Shown one piece after another: positions 1 through 11,239 of a stretch of DNA of 64,000 nucleotides (its first letter is position 1; the number at the start of each line of letters is the position of its first letter). Source of the stretch: Pomacea canaliculata (Eukaryota; Mollusca; Gastropoda; Architaenioglossa; Ampullariidae); contig NC_037592.1 of assembly GCF_003073045.1 (NCBI RefSeq), forward strand, positions 2,329,371 through 2,393,370, given 5' to 3'. A program made the translations under genes and the position numbers. A model generated the notes under the pieces. The model did no database searches. It saw only the letters and a program-made list of their open reading frames with translations, and was not told where the DNA came from.

Positions 1-1198
1 CCTCAGCTTTTGTAACCCTTAAGCTAAATTTATCCTTTATCGATGGTCTCGGATTTGTGCCATCCAGTCTACCCCTACTCCCCTCACACACTCCACTTAA
101 CACGCTACGTGCGTAGTCTCGTGCCGGGGAAAATGCGGTCAAAGGCCATGGCTGCACGAGGACCATAAAAAGTGCTGGTGGGCGGCAGGAGCCAGACTTG
201 CAGACCGCTTTTTTCCAGCACGAGTCTACGCACGAACGTGTTTGCTAGCGCGCAGAGACGCGGCTGGGTGGCTGGCCGGCTGGCCACGCTCACACATCGG
301 CCGAGTGCTTTGTCTGTGAATAAAACTGGAGAGAGACTGGATGGCGGAGTCCACAAATCCACGTCTATACCCTCGACGATAAATTTAGCATCAAACAATC
401 AGTTCTCCTCCGATTGCGTTTCACAATCGTTAGTCCGAATCATCGTGTTACATCAAATAACTGGCTGTTTGATTTGTAAGGCAGTACATCGAGCACCCGA
501 CTACTTGCGCGTCACAACCTCTGTCCCTCCGTTGCCAGAAAAAAAAAACCCCGAAAACTCTCGGATATACGTCGATGACTACGCCTAGTACCTGGCGACA
601 AATGTCAGCTATCACAAGCGCTAACATCGCCACTTTGGGGACCTGGTGGCAGTAATCAACTTTGCCGCCGCCAACACAGCACGGCGCAAAGAAAATGAAG
701 TTTTAATAATTGATGTCAAATTCTCTGCCTTCTCTTTTCTAATGTTTTATCCATGCGTAGCGCGTGCCACATGCGTGTAGACGCAAAAGACCTGTAGTGT
801 AGAAAGACAGGTGACAGTTGCTGCGTGTCCAGTAGAGCTTAGTATCGGGTCTTGCTTCTTGGACACACGCGGCTGCGGCGACTAACGACACGCGATCGTA
901 GCCTGTAGGCACTTCTCCAGCACCATCAGCACCTCGTGCGTCAGACGTAGGTAGACTTACCGTGTTTGAGCCGTCAGCACAGACAAGACCGAGACGCGGA
1001 ACTTACATGAGCTCGCTGTTTATTATCAATCCTTCACTTCAAGTTGGCCCGTAAACATTGTCTGTTTGATCTCTGTGTTCTTGTTTCTAAACAAAATTTA
1101 ACGCTTTTTGTTGCAAATGTTCTTTTAAATACTCATGCTGTCGACTATGACTGTTAGTCGTTATTAGACACAACATACAGAGCAGACATCATACTTAC
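1..1198. other. SNRNP70 intron sequence to window edge
   Basis: No exon of U1-70K is visible left of 1199; I looked for the expected start of the next exon (completing Trp-Asp-Pro) on the minus strand and did not find it. Open frames at 105-398 (minus) and 172-588 (plus) have no recognisable domain. I see nothing else supportable. Confidence 0.4.
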
Positions 1199-4100
1199 AC
1201 AACGCCAGGTCCTGCTCCAGTTTGTAGGCGTGTTGCTCCTGACGCTCCTTGCGCTGAAATCAAAAAGAACCTCGTACAGGCAAGATCGGACATTTACACA
1301 CTATCTGGAAGCATAAGACTGCAGACATGGACAGCGGCCAAAGAGACTTGCCACACACTGTGCGGCCTCGCGCGTTGGCATGATGAGTTATTTGTCTAGT
1401 ATTTAGAATAACCTAACAGAACACGACCTGTCAACGGCACTATCATGGAAAACGTTATAAAGGAAGGAGATTAAAAAAAAAAAGAAGAAAAACTCGTTCA
1501 CGAGGAACAAGTCAAATGGAAATGTTTTCATACGACCACATGACGAAACGATGCCAATGCATCTTGAAAATTAAAAAAAATATATATAAGCAAATGCAGT
1601 TCGTACTTGTAGGGCTAACGTTGGCAGACAACAAGACGGGGAGTAGGCTGAGAGAAAGCAGAAAGTAAACTCATCACATACTGCTCTGAATAATGAACAT
1701 GCTCTGTTTCTGGAATTAGGCCCCCAGCTAGGTTATGGCGTGCAGCCGACCCAGGGACAGAGCTCTGGGAGGTGAGGGCTTGGACATGGCCAAATTACTG
1801 CAAGGGACTCTTTTATTACACGGAGGAAAACCTTTTGCCAACACTACCTCCCCCTTCCCGAACCCCTCCCCTCTCCCAGGGAGGTCTTTCCAACGACAGA
1901 TCTCCGGTGTGACGACATACCACCACGTTAATTCTCGTGTTCCGGCGAGATGCCGCCTGCCGCTGCCACTATTAAGAATCGCGTAGTAAGTAGCTGTTGG
2001 GCTGTCCAGGTGCAAGGGTGGCGTGGGGGACACAGAAGGTCCACCTAAGCTGCGAGCTAACGCAATCTGTGTCACATTAGTGTTAGGAAGCGTGCGACAT
2101 CTTGGCCATTGTCGGATTCTTGCAAGCTGCGCAAAATGATGGCAGGATCGGGCGCGTGGTCACCATCTGTAGCATATGAAATGCTTTATTTAGACTCTCC
2201 CCTCCCTTGATGTCAAGACGCTCGATGAAGTGTGCTAAGCCACTTCTGTTTGTGCTTACACATCAAACCAGCTTGAGAAGTTCATCTTTCTTGGCGAAAC
2301 GCCTATGTGATGGTCTCCCTTTCACGCTCAACACCATCTACCTCAAAACGTCAATGTCTGCATGCCTCCTACTTTGTAATCAAATACACAGTGCAATGAC
2401 TTAAATTTCAATCGCCTTACCGCTCACGCTTTCAACCTTTCACTCCACATCACCGGAAACCATTTGGCGACTTACCTTTCGTTCTTTTCTCTCATCCCTT
2501 GTCTCGACTCGGGTGGGCGGTGGGGTGTCTTTTGGATCCTGCACACAAAAAAGTCACAAACATCAGTCAACAGCAAGACTAGGTCTTGAGCGCTGTCAAA
2601 GCTGTGACCATCCTCCCACCCCGCCCACAACACAGATGCACGTGCGTTCAGTTCATTTACAACAAAATCTTATTACAGAGTAAAGAAAGGTGCACGAAGT
2701 TTATCACACTAGCATACCAGCGCGTGCAAGCCCGGACTCCATCTGTGTCCCCCGGCTAGGTTTCAGTATAAACAGACCAGGAGGCAGTGTTTAGAAAAAG
2801 CAACTACAACGGTTATACATCCGATAGCAAACAAGCACCATGAGATACTTGGCTAGGCTTCAAGATTTTCCCCATGGTAATTTGTAGCTAGTGTCCTACG
2901 AATATTTTTACTTTATTATTTTCTTTTGCAGTCAGATTTACTTTAGGTAGATTTCCACCTGTGCTTAAAAAGGTGACGCCAACGACAGTTGCGACCGTTG
3001 AGATCTTTGACCCAGTACCTCGTAAGGGCGTCAGGGAAGGGTGGGTGAGGGAATTAAGGAGGGAGAAAGGCGGGAAACGGGGAGAAAAGATGCAGAGTTT
3101 CGATTTTCGTATAGAAAGATGAAAAAGGTGCAGTAAAGGCTGTGTCATCACGAAAAACACCGGCGACGAACGTTTCATGAAAATTTAATTTACGAATTTA
3201 ATTTTGTTTTCTTCTGACGAACTTAATTAATTGTGCATCATACTTGCACACATACACACGAGCGAATAAAAAGAAATGTGAAAAAACTAAAGACGAGCAA
3301 ATAACTTCACTACAAAAAAACCTTTGCCTTCTAAAATACAATTTTTGACAAGAGCAAAATGCTTGAGGCAGAGTACTAGTGCTGCAATAGTTACGCGCGA
3401 TGCTTACCATCCGGCAGGAGCCGCAAGACACGTGGTAAAGATGCCCCCTGTGTCACCATGGCATGAAATTGTTCTCTGGGGTCTATGGGGGGGGAGAGCA
3501 AAACCTGCCTCGCTTCTCCCTTATTAAAACGACTATCTGGGCGACTTTCTGTTCACGTCCTTCATACCACCTCACGCCCGCTGTGCTGGCTGTTCTCTTG
3601 TCCGCCTACCAGACACGATATGTCCGTCCTTCCGTCCGTCCACACACCTCCCTCATCCCTTCACACACGTTCACAGCTGCTGATAGTAGCGGTGGTTTAA
3701 CCGCCACAAACTACAGCTATTCACCATTTTTACTACTTTAGTTTCGACAGTTGTATTTGGGGAAAATAGCTTGAATGGTTGAAATTTTTTGTTAACACGA
3801 AATATTTCTGGACAAGCTAATGCTGTTTCGTGTCTACATAAATAAAGTGAACTTTGCCTCTAGGGAGGTATGGTAGGCAGTGTTCACGATGCGGCTTGGC
3901 AGACTGCTGCCAGGCAAACTTCGGTGTGTGCCACACCTGGAAGAACAGGTAGAAAAAGGACCTCTAAAGTAGGAAGAGGCGGGCCACCAGCACTCATAAC
4001 CTCCGCTTACACCCTTAACAACCTGCACGTGTGCAGCTACGCCAGCCAGCCAAGCTCCAGCCTTCCACCTACCCTAAGACTGGAAAGCAATCACACAGGT

Positions 4101-7100
4101 AGCGCGACAAACGACCTCTGCATACCTTTCCTGCGGGCCGGATGGGGTCGGTGGAGTACCCTACATACTTCTTCATGCACCAGCATTAGAGGCTCTGGTG
4201 TTGCCAACCACCCTGTCCTCATCGTTGCCCTGCGTCTCTTTTTCTGGAAGCGCTATATGGGAAGGCTTGGCATTACAATGCCATCACTATTAAAGCAATA
4301 CCAACAAAGGCGCCCTAGGCAGTAAGAGGGGGGCCCTGTGGTAAGTGAAGGCTATACACCATACCACACATATCCTATCGCTGGGCCCCTCTCAGGTGCA
4401 AGGACTGGGGCTATTGCCCTAATCGCCACCCCCAAAGGTCGCCTCTGACTACCAGTATGGCCAGTAGCATAGACGCCGCAAAAATGTAGACAGCATGTCT
4501 TGTGTTGTGCCAAGAATGGTGTTCCACGAGTAGGTTACTTCGCCTACAGTCGTGGTTCACCTCTCAGCTCTCCTAAACAACATAGCTTCCTCCGATGTCT
4601 AGGATCTTTTGGCCATGAATCGTTGCGGTAGTGCCTGCCAGGACCAGGAACGACTCCAGCTGGCTTTCGACTCAAACCGCAGTGCAAACTTTTAGTAATA
4701 ACCTTCACAAAACACCTTCCTCTCTTCCCAGACTGCCAGTTTGTAGAGGTGACCAATGGAAACTGATATAACAGTCCATTCTTTATGGGTCTCTTCCCCT
4801 TATTAAGAGAGTAATCTCAAAGGGGATGGCAACACTGTATTTTTTAAACACAAAGATCATCTATCTTAGATAACTGGTTACAGAGGCAACGACGTAATGT
4901 GTGGACAAGTCAGTATCATAACTATCCCTTGCATACAGATGCAGAACTTGTGGCCAAATCCTCATTACATTGAGGGGAGTAGCAGGAATGATGGTCGCCT
5001 CCCAAAACAAGAGATTTTACCAGCCAGCGACGCATTGTAATCCTTACAAAATTTCACAAGCTAGTCTTTTCCTGGCATCTTTTATTTATTTTGCATTTTC
5101 CCTTTCAGAAACACATCCATACTTTCAAAATTACTGGTGACAATGACAACTGACAATGACTATTCTTTATTTACGCTAGGTAAAATAAGCAAGAAAATGC
5201 TTTTTTCCATTTAGCCCTCGCCCTTTACAGAGAAGAAAGTTAACTACACAAATCAATGAATTGTAGTAAACATAAAGGAGGGTGGATATGTACAAAAGTG
5301 GTGGCTAAGGAAAAAATATGTATATATTTACAATGTTTCCTGTGACTTTCTAGACAGACAGCACCTTCCAAAATTATGAACATTCACATTGTATACCTAT
5401 GCATTTTGCAAACAGTTCAATGTTTCTATAGATAGTTCAAACATTTCAAATTATTTTAGACCCAAAAAAGCCCACCAATTTTAACAGTTTTTTAACACAT
5501 CTAGGCCTTGAACTGATGTCTCCATGTTCCCATGTTTCTCTTTCTAAATGAGATTCATTTAGCTAAATGACCAGATTCTGTCCCTTTTTTGCGTAGTTTT
5601 GTAGTAAAAAGTATGGAATATGACAGACAGGGGTGGGTGACCTGAACAATCAAGGGGAATGACCCATTCGTTAAGGGTTGATGTTACGTTTGATCCACCA
5701 TGTTCATCCTACTTTATCCATGTGTATGTTTTGAAACAAATCCTACCTTTTGTAGGTAAACTGTATTAAAATGTTCACATCTGATCAAAAAAGATTTAGA
5801 TTTTAGATGATAAGTTTGAAGTCTTATTTTCCTAAGCCATTCATGTTAACAAGTGTATAAACAGAGATAACACCACAATCTAATTCTGGCATAACAATAT
5901 TTCACTCTTTCTTGCTAGCCAAAGGACATCGATGCGGTTGAATCACAACGGTTAGAGCGAATTCAAGCAGCTCGGAGGATCAAGCGCAGCAAGTCAGCAC
6001 ATAGCCACCACAGTTACTCAGTGGATTCTCGTCAAGAGGAGGAGACATCAACTTGCTTGCCCAACTGCCTTCGTTTCCAACAACGCTCTGATCGTGATCA
6101 ACTTTATAGATCACGCAATGACACATCAGTATCTGACTTCCCTTCACCTGACTCCAACCCTCCATCCTATGAAGGAACATGCCAGGGAGCAGAGTTTCGG
6201 TCCAGGTCTTGGTCGTCCAACACTAAAAGTCTGCAAGAGGACTGTCTGGAGAACAGGGATGAGCGAACAGCCCTGTTGGTTGACATAGGGAACCAGGTTC
6301 CAAGGTATGCAAACAGAATTTGGTGACAACCATGTCACACAAGCACACCTCAGTAGCATGCAAAATATAGATCTACGCGAAACTCATAAAAAAAAGCATA
6401 ATTTAAAAAAATTCAATATGTACTCCTGAGACAAATCTGTGACAGCTTTATGTTCAGTTAACTTGCAAGCATCTTTGGAGCAAAATTTTGACTTGGATTT
6501 GCCTTTAAGCATTAAAAGCTGTAATGTTTCCCTAACATTATCCACTACTGCTCTGAGATTATTTGTAAAAAGGGGAAGTCAGTAGAATTTGATAGTGTTT
6601 CCTATCGCTGAAGAGAGTACTGATAATTTTGCAGCAAAGTGTTTGAATCGGTTATCATGGCAAATTCTACTGTAAAAGTGAAGCACCATCTATTTAATTA
6701 AAAATCACTTGAAAGATAGAACCTTACTTCAGTATTATAGTCACAGTCAAAAAAAAAAAAAACTTAAATTAAAAATGTTCATACTAGTTACCAATTCCCT
6801 TTGTCATACATGTACCATAAATTCAAACATTGCTTATACTTGACTATACATTCAGCTACAGTAATTTTTTTCCTAAATCTTTTTTTTGGCACGGAAGTTG
6901 TAATAAACATATTTAATCTAATGGTATACAGCAAACAGGGCTCTTTTAAATAAAATATGCTTTTTTGTTCAAGATATTAATTAAGAGTCACTTTATGATT
7001 CTATGCAGAGCCAGAGTTATGTAAAGGTTAAAGATTTTGACTCCAAGTCATTTTATAATGATTGAATAGATGGCTGATGCCCTAAAGTATAAAGCTCACA

Positions 7101-10100
7101 TTCCCTGGCAAACAAGAACAGCAGCTTTCTCAAAGACTATGTACCTAGGTTACTAACATTTGCTGTTACTACATGTACGTACATACAGTACATGATGACA
7201 AGATCCAGACCACAGCGCAGGCCATGTGCTGGGGGTCTGGGAAAATAAAAACCTGTCAGTAAAACTGAAAGGCAGTGTAGCACAGCACTTGCTTACTTGC
7301 CCTCCCATGGGACACAAGGCCAATGTCCTTGCAAAAAGCATAACTATTATTTTTTAAGCCTATAGCAGGTTACAAAAGTTGTTCTTAACCTGTTAGAAGT
7401 AGGCAAACTGCAGGCATAATACCAAATCTTGCAGAACTGTTTTACTGAACATAATCACTGTATCATCTTTACGCAACTGAGATGCATGGTAAAATGTTAT
7501 CAGTACCAGTGTTACCCATCCATGACCCTCAGTTAAAAATGAAGAATTTTAGACCTTTCCCACCACCATCCCAATTCTTTGTAAGGTTTATTTACCACTT
7601 GTAAGAAAAAAATACATACCACCAAGTCATTAATACTGGCCTGATTACAGATATTAAGAAAATGCTTTATCAGTGTCATGTTTTCTGCATGCAAATGTGT
7701 CACTATTTGCAGCACACTGCAAGCATAAATGCATTATCCTTATCATAGGTTATTTAACTAATTGCATCATTAATAAGGGGACATCACCAAGTCAAAGGAA
7801 ACATGCAAGCCCACATCCTTTATTTATTCTTTATAAAGAAGACTTCTTTGTGTGGAAAAAATTCCATTCACAATACAGTAATCCCTCGTTTATCGTGGAA
7901 GATGCGTTCCAGAACTACCCGCGATAATCCGCAAAATAGAAACAGTATATTTATTTATACATTATATTAAGGCTTTAACCCTCCCCCATACTTTTACACT
8001 ACATAAAACTTTCCCATTTTCTTCATAACCATTCCAACACTGTTGTTTACAATTGTGGGTAGGCGCAGCATCTCAAGCAAGCGATCCTGGTTCTCGTTTC
8101 AGAGTAAATAATATGCTATTTACTGTAATTCATATATTTATATTTCTGTATTGTTAGAATTAATATAGTAATACATTTTTATACACTTTGGGCTTTTTTC
8201 ATCTTAAAATTCATAAAATATAGATATTCTCCACTGATCAAAATTTTGCAAAAAATCTGCAAAGAAGCGTAGATCAGCGAATCATTTTTTCCATTAATTT
8301 CTTATGAAAACCTGCGAAATTGTGCAGCAGCGAAAGGGTGAGGGATTACTGTACACAATATATTATGAATCACTCTTTAAAAAAATCTTTCTTCAACGCA
8401 TGAGCAATGTTTTTTATTTTGATAAGCCTGTATAAGTGTAGAATAAGTTCACAATAATAGTTTTGGTTAATAAAACAAATGGTCCTTTCAGTACCTAGGC
8501 CTGTCCAGGTACACTTCTTATAAAAATTAGACTTGAGAGCATTTTAAATCAACATTTTCTGCAAAAAACTGATTTTTAATGTGTTCTTAAAACTTATAAT
8601 CACCAAATTTGAATTGCACATTTGAATCCTGACTTAAAGTGATTGTGTGACAAGGCCCAGTGTCTCAGATAGAATCAATGTCTCCTCATGCATAGGGAAA
8701 TTAAGCCGTGGATGCACTCTTTAGATGGACACTAGGTCTTCTGGTACAGCAAGAGATGATATCTCAAGCAGAAACAACAAGGTCTCTCTATGGTCTATCC
8801 TGAGACTTGTGTTGACGAAAGGGTGCCTTCTAAGGAATGTGTTTTGATGGATTCGCAGACATTTTCGTGGTTTTATTTGTCAAAACCAACGCGTAATAAA
8901 GCATGAATTGTATGTTTTGCTGTTACATGTTATTTTAATTTAAATTTGACGTGCTATCGAATAAATAGTGGGTCAATTTGCTCCATTATTCGTCAACAGT
9001 TGTTGATCATACCAATTGTAAGCAAAATACAACGACAATTCACTTGCAATTTGCGGTCATTGAAGAAAGCATTCAATGTATGTAATCTTATTATATAGTC
9101 TCAGACCATGAGGAGACGTTGGTTCTACCTGAGACATCGGGTCTCATTACAATGACACTTTATAATGGCAAAAATAAATCATCCTATCCTTCTCTTCACC
9201 CATTTTAAGTATGAAACTCTAGCATTTAGCTGGAAACTATTTCAGAGTAATTTTGAAGCAACACTTGTCATGAAATTAATCAAGACATTCTGTCAAGACA
9301 AAGGTCTTGTGTAATAGTATATGAATAGCATATTGCACCGTGATAGAATCAGACAGCTAACAATAACCAACTAAGAGCCCATTCACCTTTAATCCTTATC
9401 ATATATTTGAGATACTGCATATTAAGTGTTACTGAGTGTCAAATAAATATCAGATAGTGGAATCAATTTTGTCAAAGAAAGCAGAACTTACTAGGGCAAC
9501 CGAACCAGGATTGGAAAAAGTCATCAAACGTTAACAATGATGCCACAGCGTTCACGTAATTAAACCAGCCAGGCATGCTAGCATGAGCTACAGCGTTCAA
9601 TTTCATCGGAGCTAAACCAATCAATTATTACAGCGCCAAGCATTTTTACACATGAGAATTGAAGTGCATTATGTGTGCGCTGAGGGACTAACGTGAATAA
9701 TTCACAGCTTCAGACACAGGCTGATTCTGTCATTCCCCCTCGCAACTAAAGGCAAGTAACCATTCCCAAACTGGAACTGGTGCGATACATTCGACAGTAG
9801 TGGGCGTTAATAATGATGATCGCAAACGAAAATGTGAATTCTTTCATCGCTAAAGATATGGATAATAAGTGCTGTAAAACATTTTAGTGGCATTTCATGC
9901 TGACAAGCACAGCCGACCGGTCGTGCTTGTAGGCTAGCTCCCTCCTGCATTATGGCGACGCTTGTGTCCGCCATTTTGGATACAATGTAAGTTAACTAGA
10001 GTTTTCTCTCTGTAAGCACTTAAATTATTCAATTCTACCCTTACTGTGGTGCTTCGAAATAGATATACTCATAATTATTTTTTATTTATTTTGTACTTAC

Positions 10101-10244
10101 CTCAAAATTACTCAAGAAACCACTCAAGCCAAGGTATGGTGGACGCTTCTTCTCATGAGGGAGTTTATCAGTAGGCGTTAAATACAGCAGAGGATCGCGA
10201 GCAGCGAACAGTGCCAGCAAGTTTGGTGGCAAATACTGCGTCAT
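1199..10244 (-). CDS. SNRNP70: U1 small nuclear ribonucleoprotein 70 kDa (5' part of gene, three coding exons)
   Basis: U1-70K binds stem-loop I of U1 snRNA and helps the U1 snRNP recognise 5' splice sites in the nucleus. Coding exons on the minus strand are 10244-10101 (48 codons, starting [14 protein letters not shown]), 2538-2476 (21 codons, [20 protein letters not shown]) and 1253-1199 (18 codons plus one base). They correspond to the conserved N-terminus and basic helix before the RRM of animal U1-70K. Junctions are GT/AG: the first two coding exons join in phase 0 (NFE-DPKD), and the third ends in phase 1 after a T, which would complete Trp as in the family's WDP motif. The start at 10244 is chosen because the family begins MTQ followed by LPPNLLALF; an upstream in-frame ATG exists. 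The RRM and RS-like tail must lie beyond the left edge. The first intron is about 7.6 kb. Confidence 0.93.
5919..6304 (+). CDS. unassigned internal coding exon, antisense within SNRNP70 intron 1
   Basis: A 386-base open exon is bounded by a strong acceptor (pyrimidine tract, then tag just before 5919) and a donor (CAAG followed by gtatgc after 6304). The open frame begins in phase 0 just after an in-frame stop that would be intronic and leaves in phase 2. The 128 encoded residues are hydrophilic and rich in Ser, Arg, Asp and Glu: a basic start ([20 protein letters not shown]), then Ser/Asp-rich low-complexity sequence ending [15 protein letters not shown]. This looks like an intracellular disordered tail or linker. 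I do not recognise the protein and could not place flanking exons on either side. It could be part of a gene overlapping SNRNP70, a pseudoexon, or chance. Confidence 0.4.
7876..8351. mobile_element. TA-flanked miniature inverted-repeat element, Tc1/mariner-pogo type
   Basis: The left end reads CAGTAATCCCTCGTTTATCG and the right end is its imperfect reverse complement (GTGAGGGATTACTG); both are flanked by TA. Length is 476 bp with no transposase frame. The TIR and TA target are typical of non-autonomous Tc1/mariner/pogo elements found across animals. It lies in SNRNP70 intron 1. Confidence 0.78.
8656..9141. mobile_element. non-autonomous DNA element with about 35-bp terminal inverted repeats, superfamily unknown
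   Basis: Left end 8656-8690 and the reverse complement of 9107-9141 match at most positions: both run CCC, two purines, TGTCTCAG, then a shared stretch ending GTCTCCTCATG. The interior has no coding potential. I could not identify a convincing target-site duplication, so the exact boundaries may be off by a few bases. Confidence 0.7.
9968..9978 (+). promoter_or_regulatory. YY1-type motif CCGCCATTTTG
   Basis: An exact CCGCCATTTTG sits in a short segment that starts ATGGCGACG and ends with a consensus gtaagt donor at 9987. The same 11-mer occurs at 11114-11124. YY1 sites of this form are common near animal transcription starts. Function here is inferred. Confidence 0.35.
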
Positions 10245-11063
10245 TCCAACTCTCTGTATGTGTAAACTACATAAAAAAAGATTAGTTCTCGTTCGAGAAG
10301 TCTTAATCCACAACGATGTAGAGCGGATGCCGCTTCACTTGTGCACATGCGTTACCTCGTCCCCAGCCAATGACAGAAACGCGTCATCCGTTGCATCGAT
10401 TTGAGTTGAAGGTTGAAAGACGTATGTTGCAAACTAGGGTAAGATTTTATTACCGCAGCAAATGAGTAGTGCCGATGAAAATGTTCAATGTTACTACTAG
10501 ACAAGTAATATATACTATATCTAAATATGTATTGGTTTTATATAATTTTCAAGACAGAATAAAAGCAAATATATTTTTCTAGGCTAGCATAATGGCCGAT
10601 TGTATTGATCGAATGGTTCTGATTGGTCGGAGGAATTGCTAAATATATCTTGCCAAAATTTGCCCTGTGGCGTCTTCAAAGGTATTGTGTTTCTTTCCAC
10701 CCATCTTATTCTATAGTCTCTGTTATGCAATGATTGTTTATTTTTGAATGTTCTTTGAATGCAGCACATAAATGTAGGTATTCGATAAGAACCAATCGGC
10801 TGTGTGCGATCATTCCACCGCTTCGCTCTGTCAGGCACTGGGGGGTTGGCACTGCATGTGTTATACGTGTAGGCTGTGTGCGTCTTGCAGAACTTTGCTT
10901 GAAATTCATATTTGAGAAGTCAACAGTGTGACTTTCATATGCTCGCAAAGGTAGCTGGGTTACATGAATGGCTTTTACACTGCCCGAGAATGTCATGTAG
11001 ATTGTAATGCTTTGTGCTCCGGCTCATTTACGCATGGTAATGACAGTCCTGCCAGTGTGTGAG

Positions 11064-11071
11064 TGACGTCA
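11064..11071. promoter_or_regulatory. perfect cAMP-response element palindrome TGACGTCA
   Basis: The 8-base palindrome is the full CREB/ATF consensus, about 170 bases upstream of the Kv1 start codon. A chance hit in this window is possible, so its role is an inference from position. Confidence 0.4.
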
Positions 11072-11113
11072 AAGTAATCGATTCCATCCGGGGAACAAGA
11101 GTATTATTTTTGT

Positions 11114-11124
11114 CCGCCATTTTG
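11114..11124 (+). promoter_or_regulatory. second YY1-type motif CCGCCATTTTG upstream of Kv1
   Basis: Same 11-mer as at 9968-9978, 115 bases before the Kv1 start codon and 42 bases after the CRE. This arrangement suggests a core promoter or 5' UTR region for the channel gene. Confidence 0.35.
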
Positions 11125-11239
11125 TCAATTTATAATAATCAAATGTGCTGAAATTTTCGACGTAGGCCCGAGGTCGATGCCTGGGATCACCCTTGCCCTG
11201 CATGGAAGTATTTTCGAAACGTAGATCTAGGTTAGCAAA

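Larger units (their letters stand above)
2539..10100. other. SNRNP70: SNRNP70 intron 1 (minus-strand gene)
   Basis: This interval lies between the donor next to 10101 (gtaagt on minus) and the acceptor next to 2538. It holds the unassigned plus-strand exon at 5919-6304, a TA-flanked inverted-repeat element at 7876-8351, and a second element with about 35-bp inverted ends at 8656-9141. A candidate alternative first exon on plus lies at 9952-9986. The stretch 2700-5900 shows no convincing coding or repeat structure to my eye. Confidence 0.8.
10245..11239. promoter_or_regulatory. divergent intergenic region between SNRNP70 (minus) and Kv1 (plus)
   Basis: About 1 kb separates the U1-70K start codon from the Kv1 start codon, on opposite strands. 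It must hold both 5' UTRs and probably both promoters. A perfect CRE (11064-11071) and a YY1-like site (11114-11124) lie on the Kv1 side. No clear TATA box is assigned. Confidence 0.6.

Noticed and set aside
172..588. 138-codon plus-strand frame near the left edge
   Set aside because: No domain or homology recognised; lies in an intron of SNRNP70.
1728..2075. Minus-strand frame starting MTQ, like U1-70K
   Set aside because: The resemblance stops after three residues; the true first exon at 10244 matches over its full length.
3870..4325. 151-codon open frame on plus
   Set aside because: No recognisable domain, no supporting splice sites, low-complexity composition; fits chance in a less AT-rich stretch.
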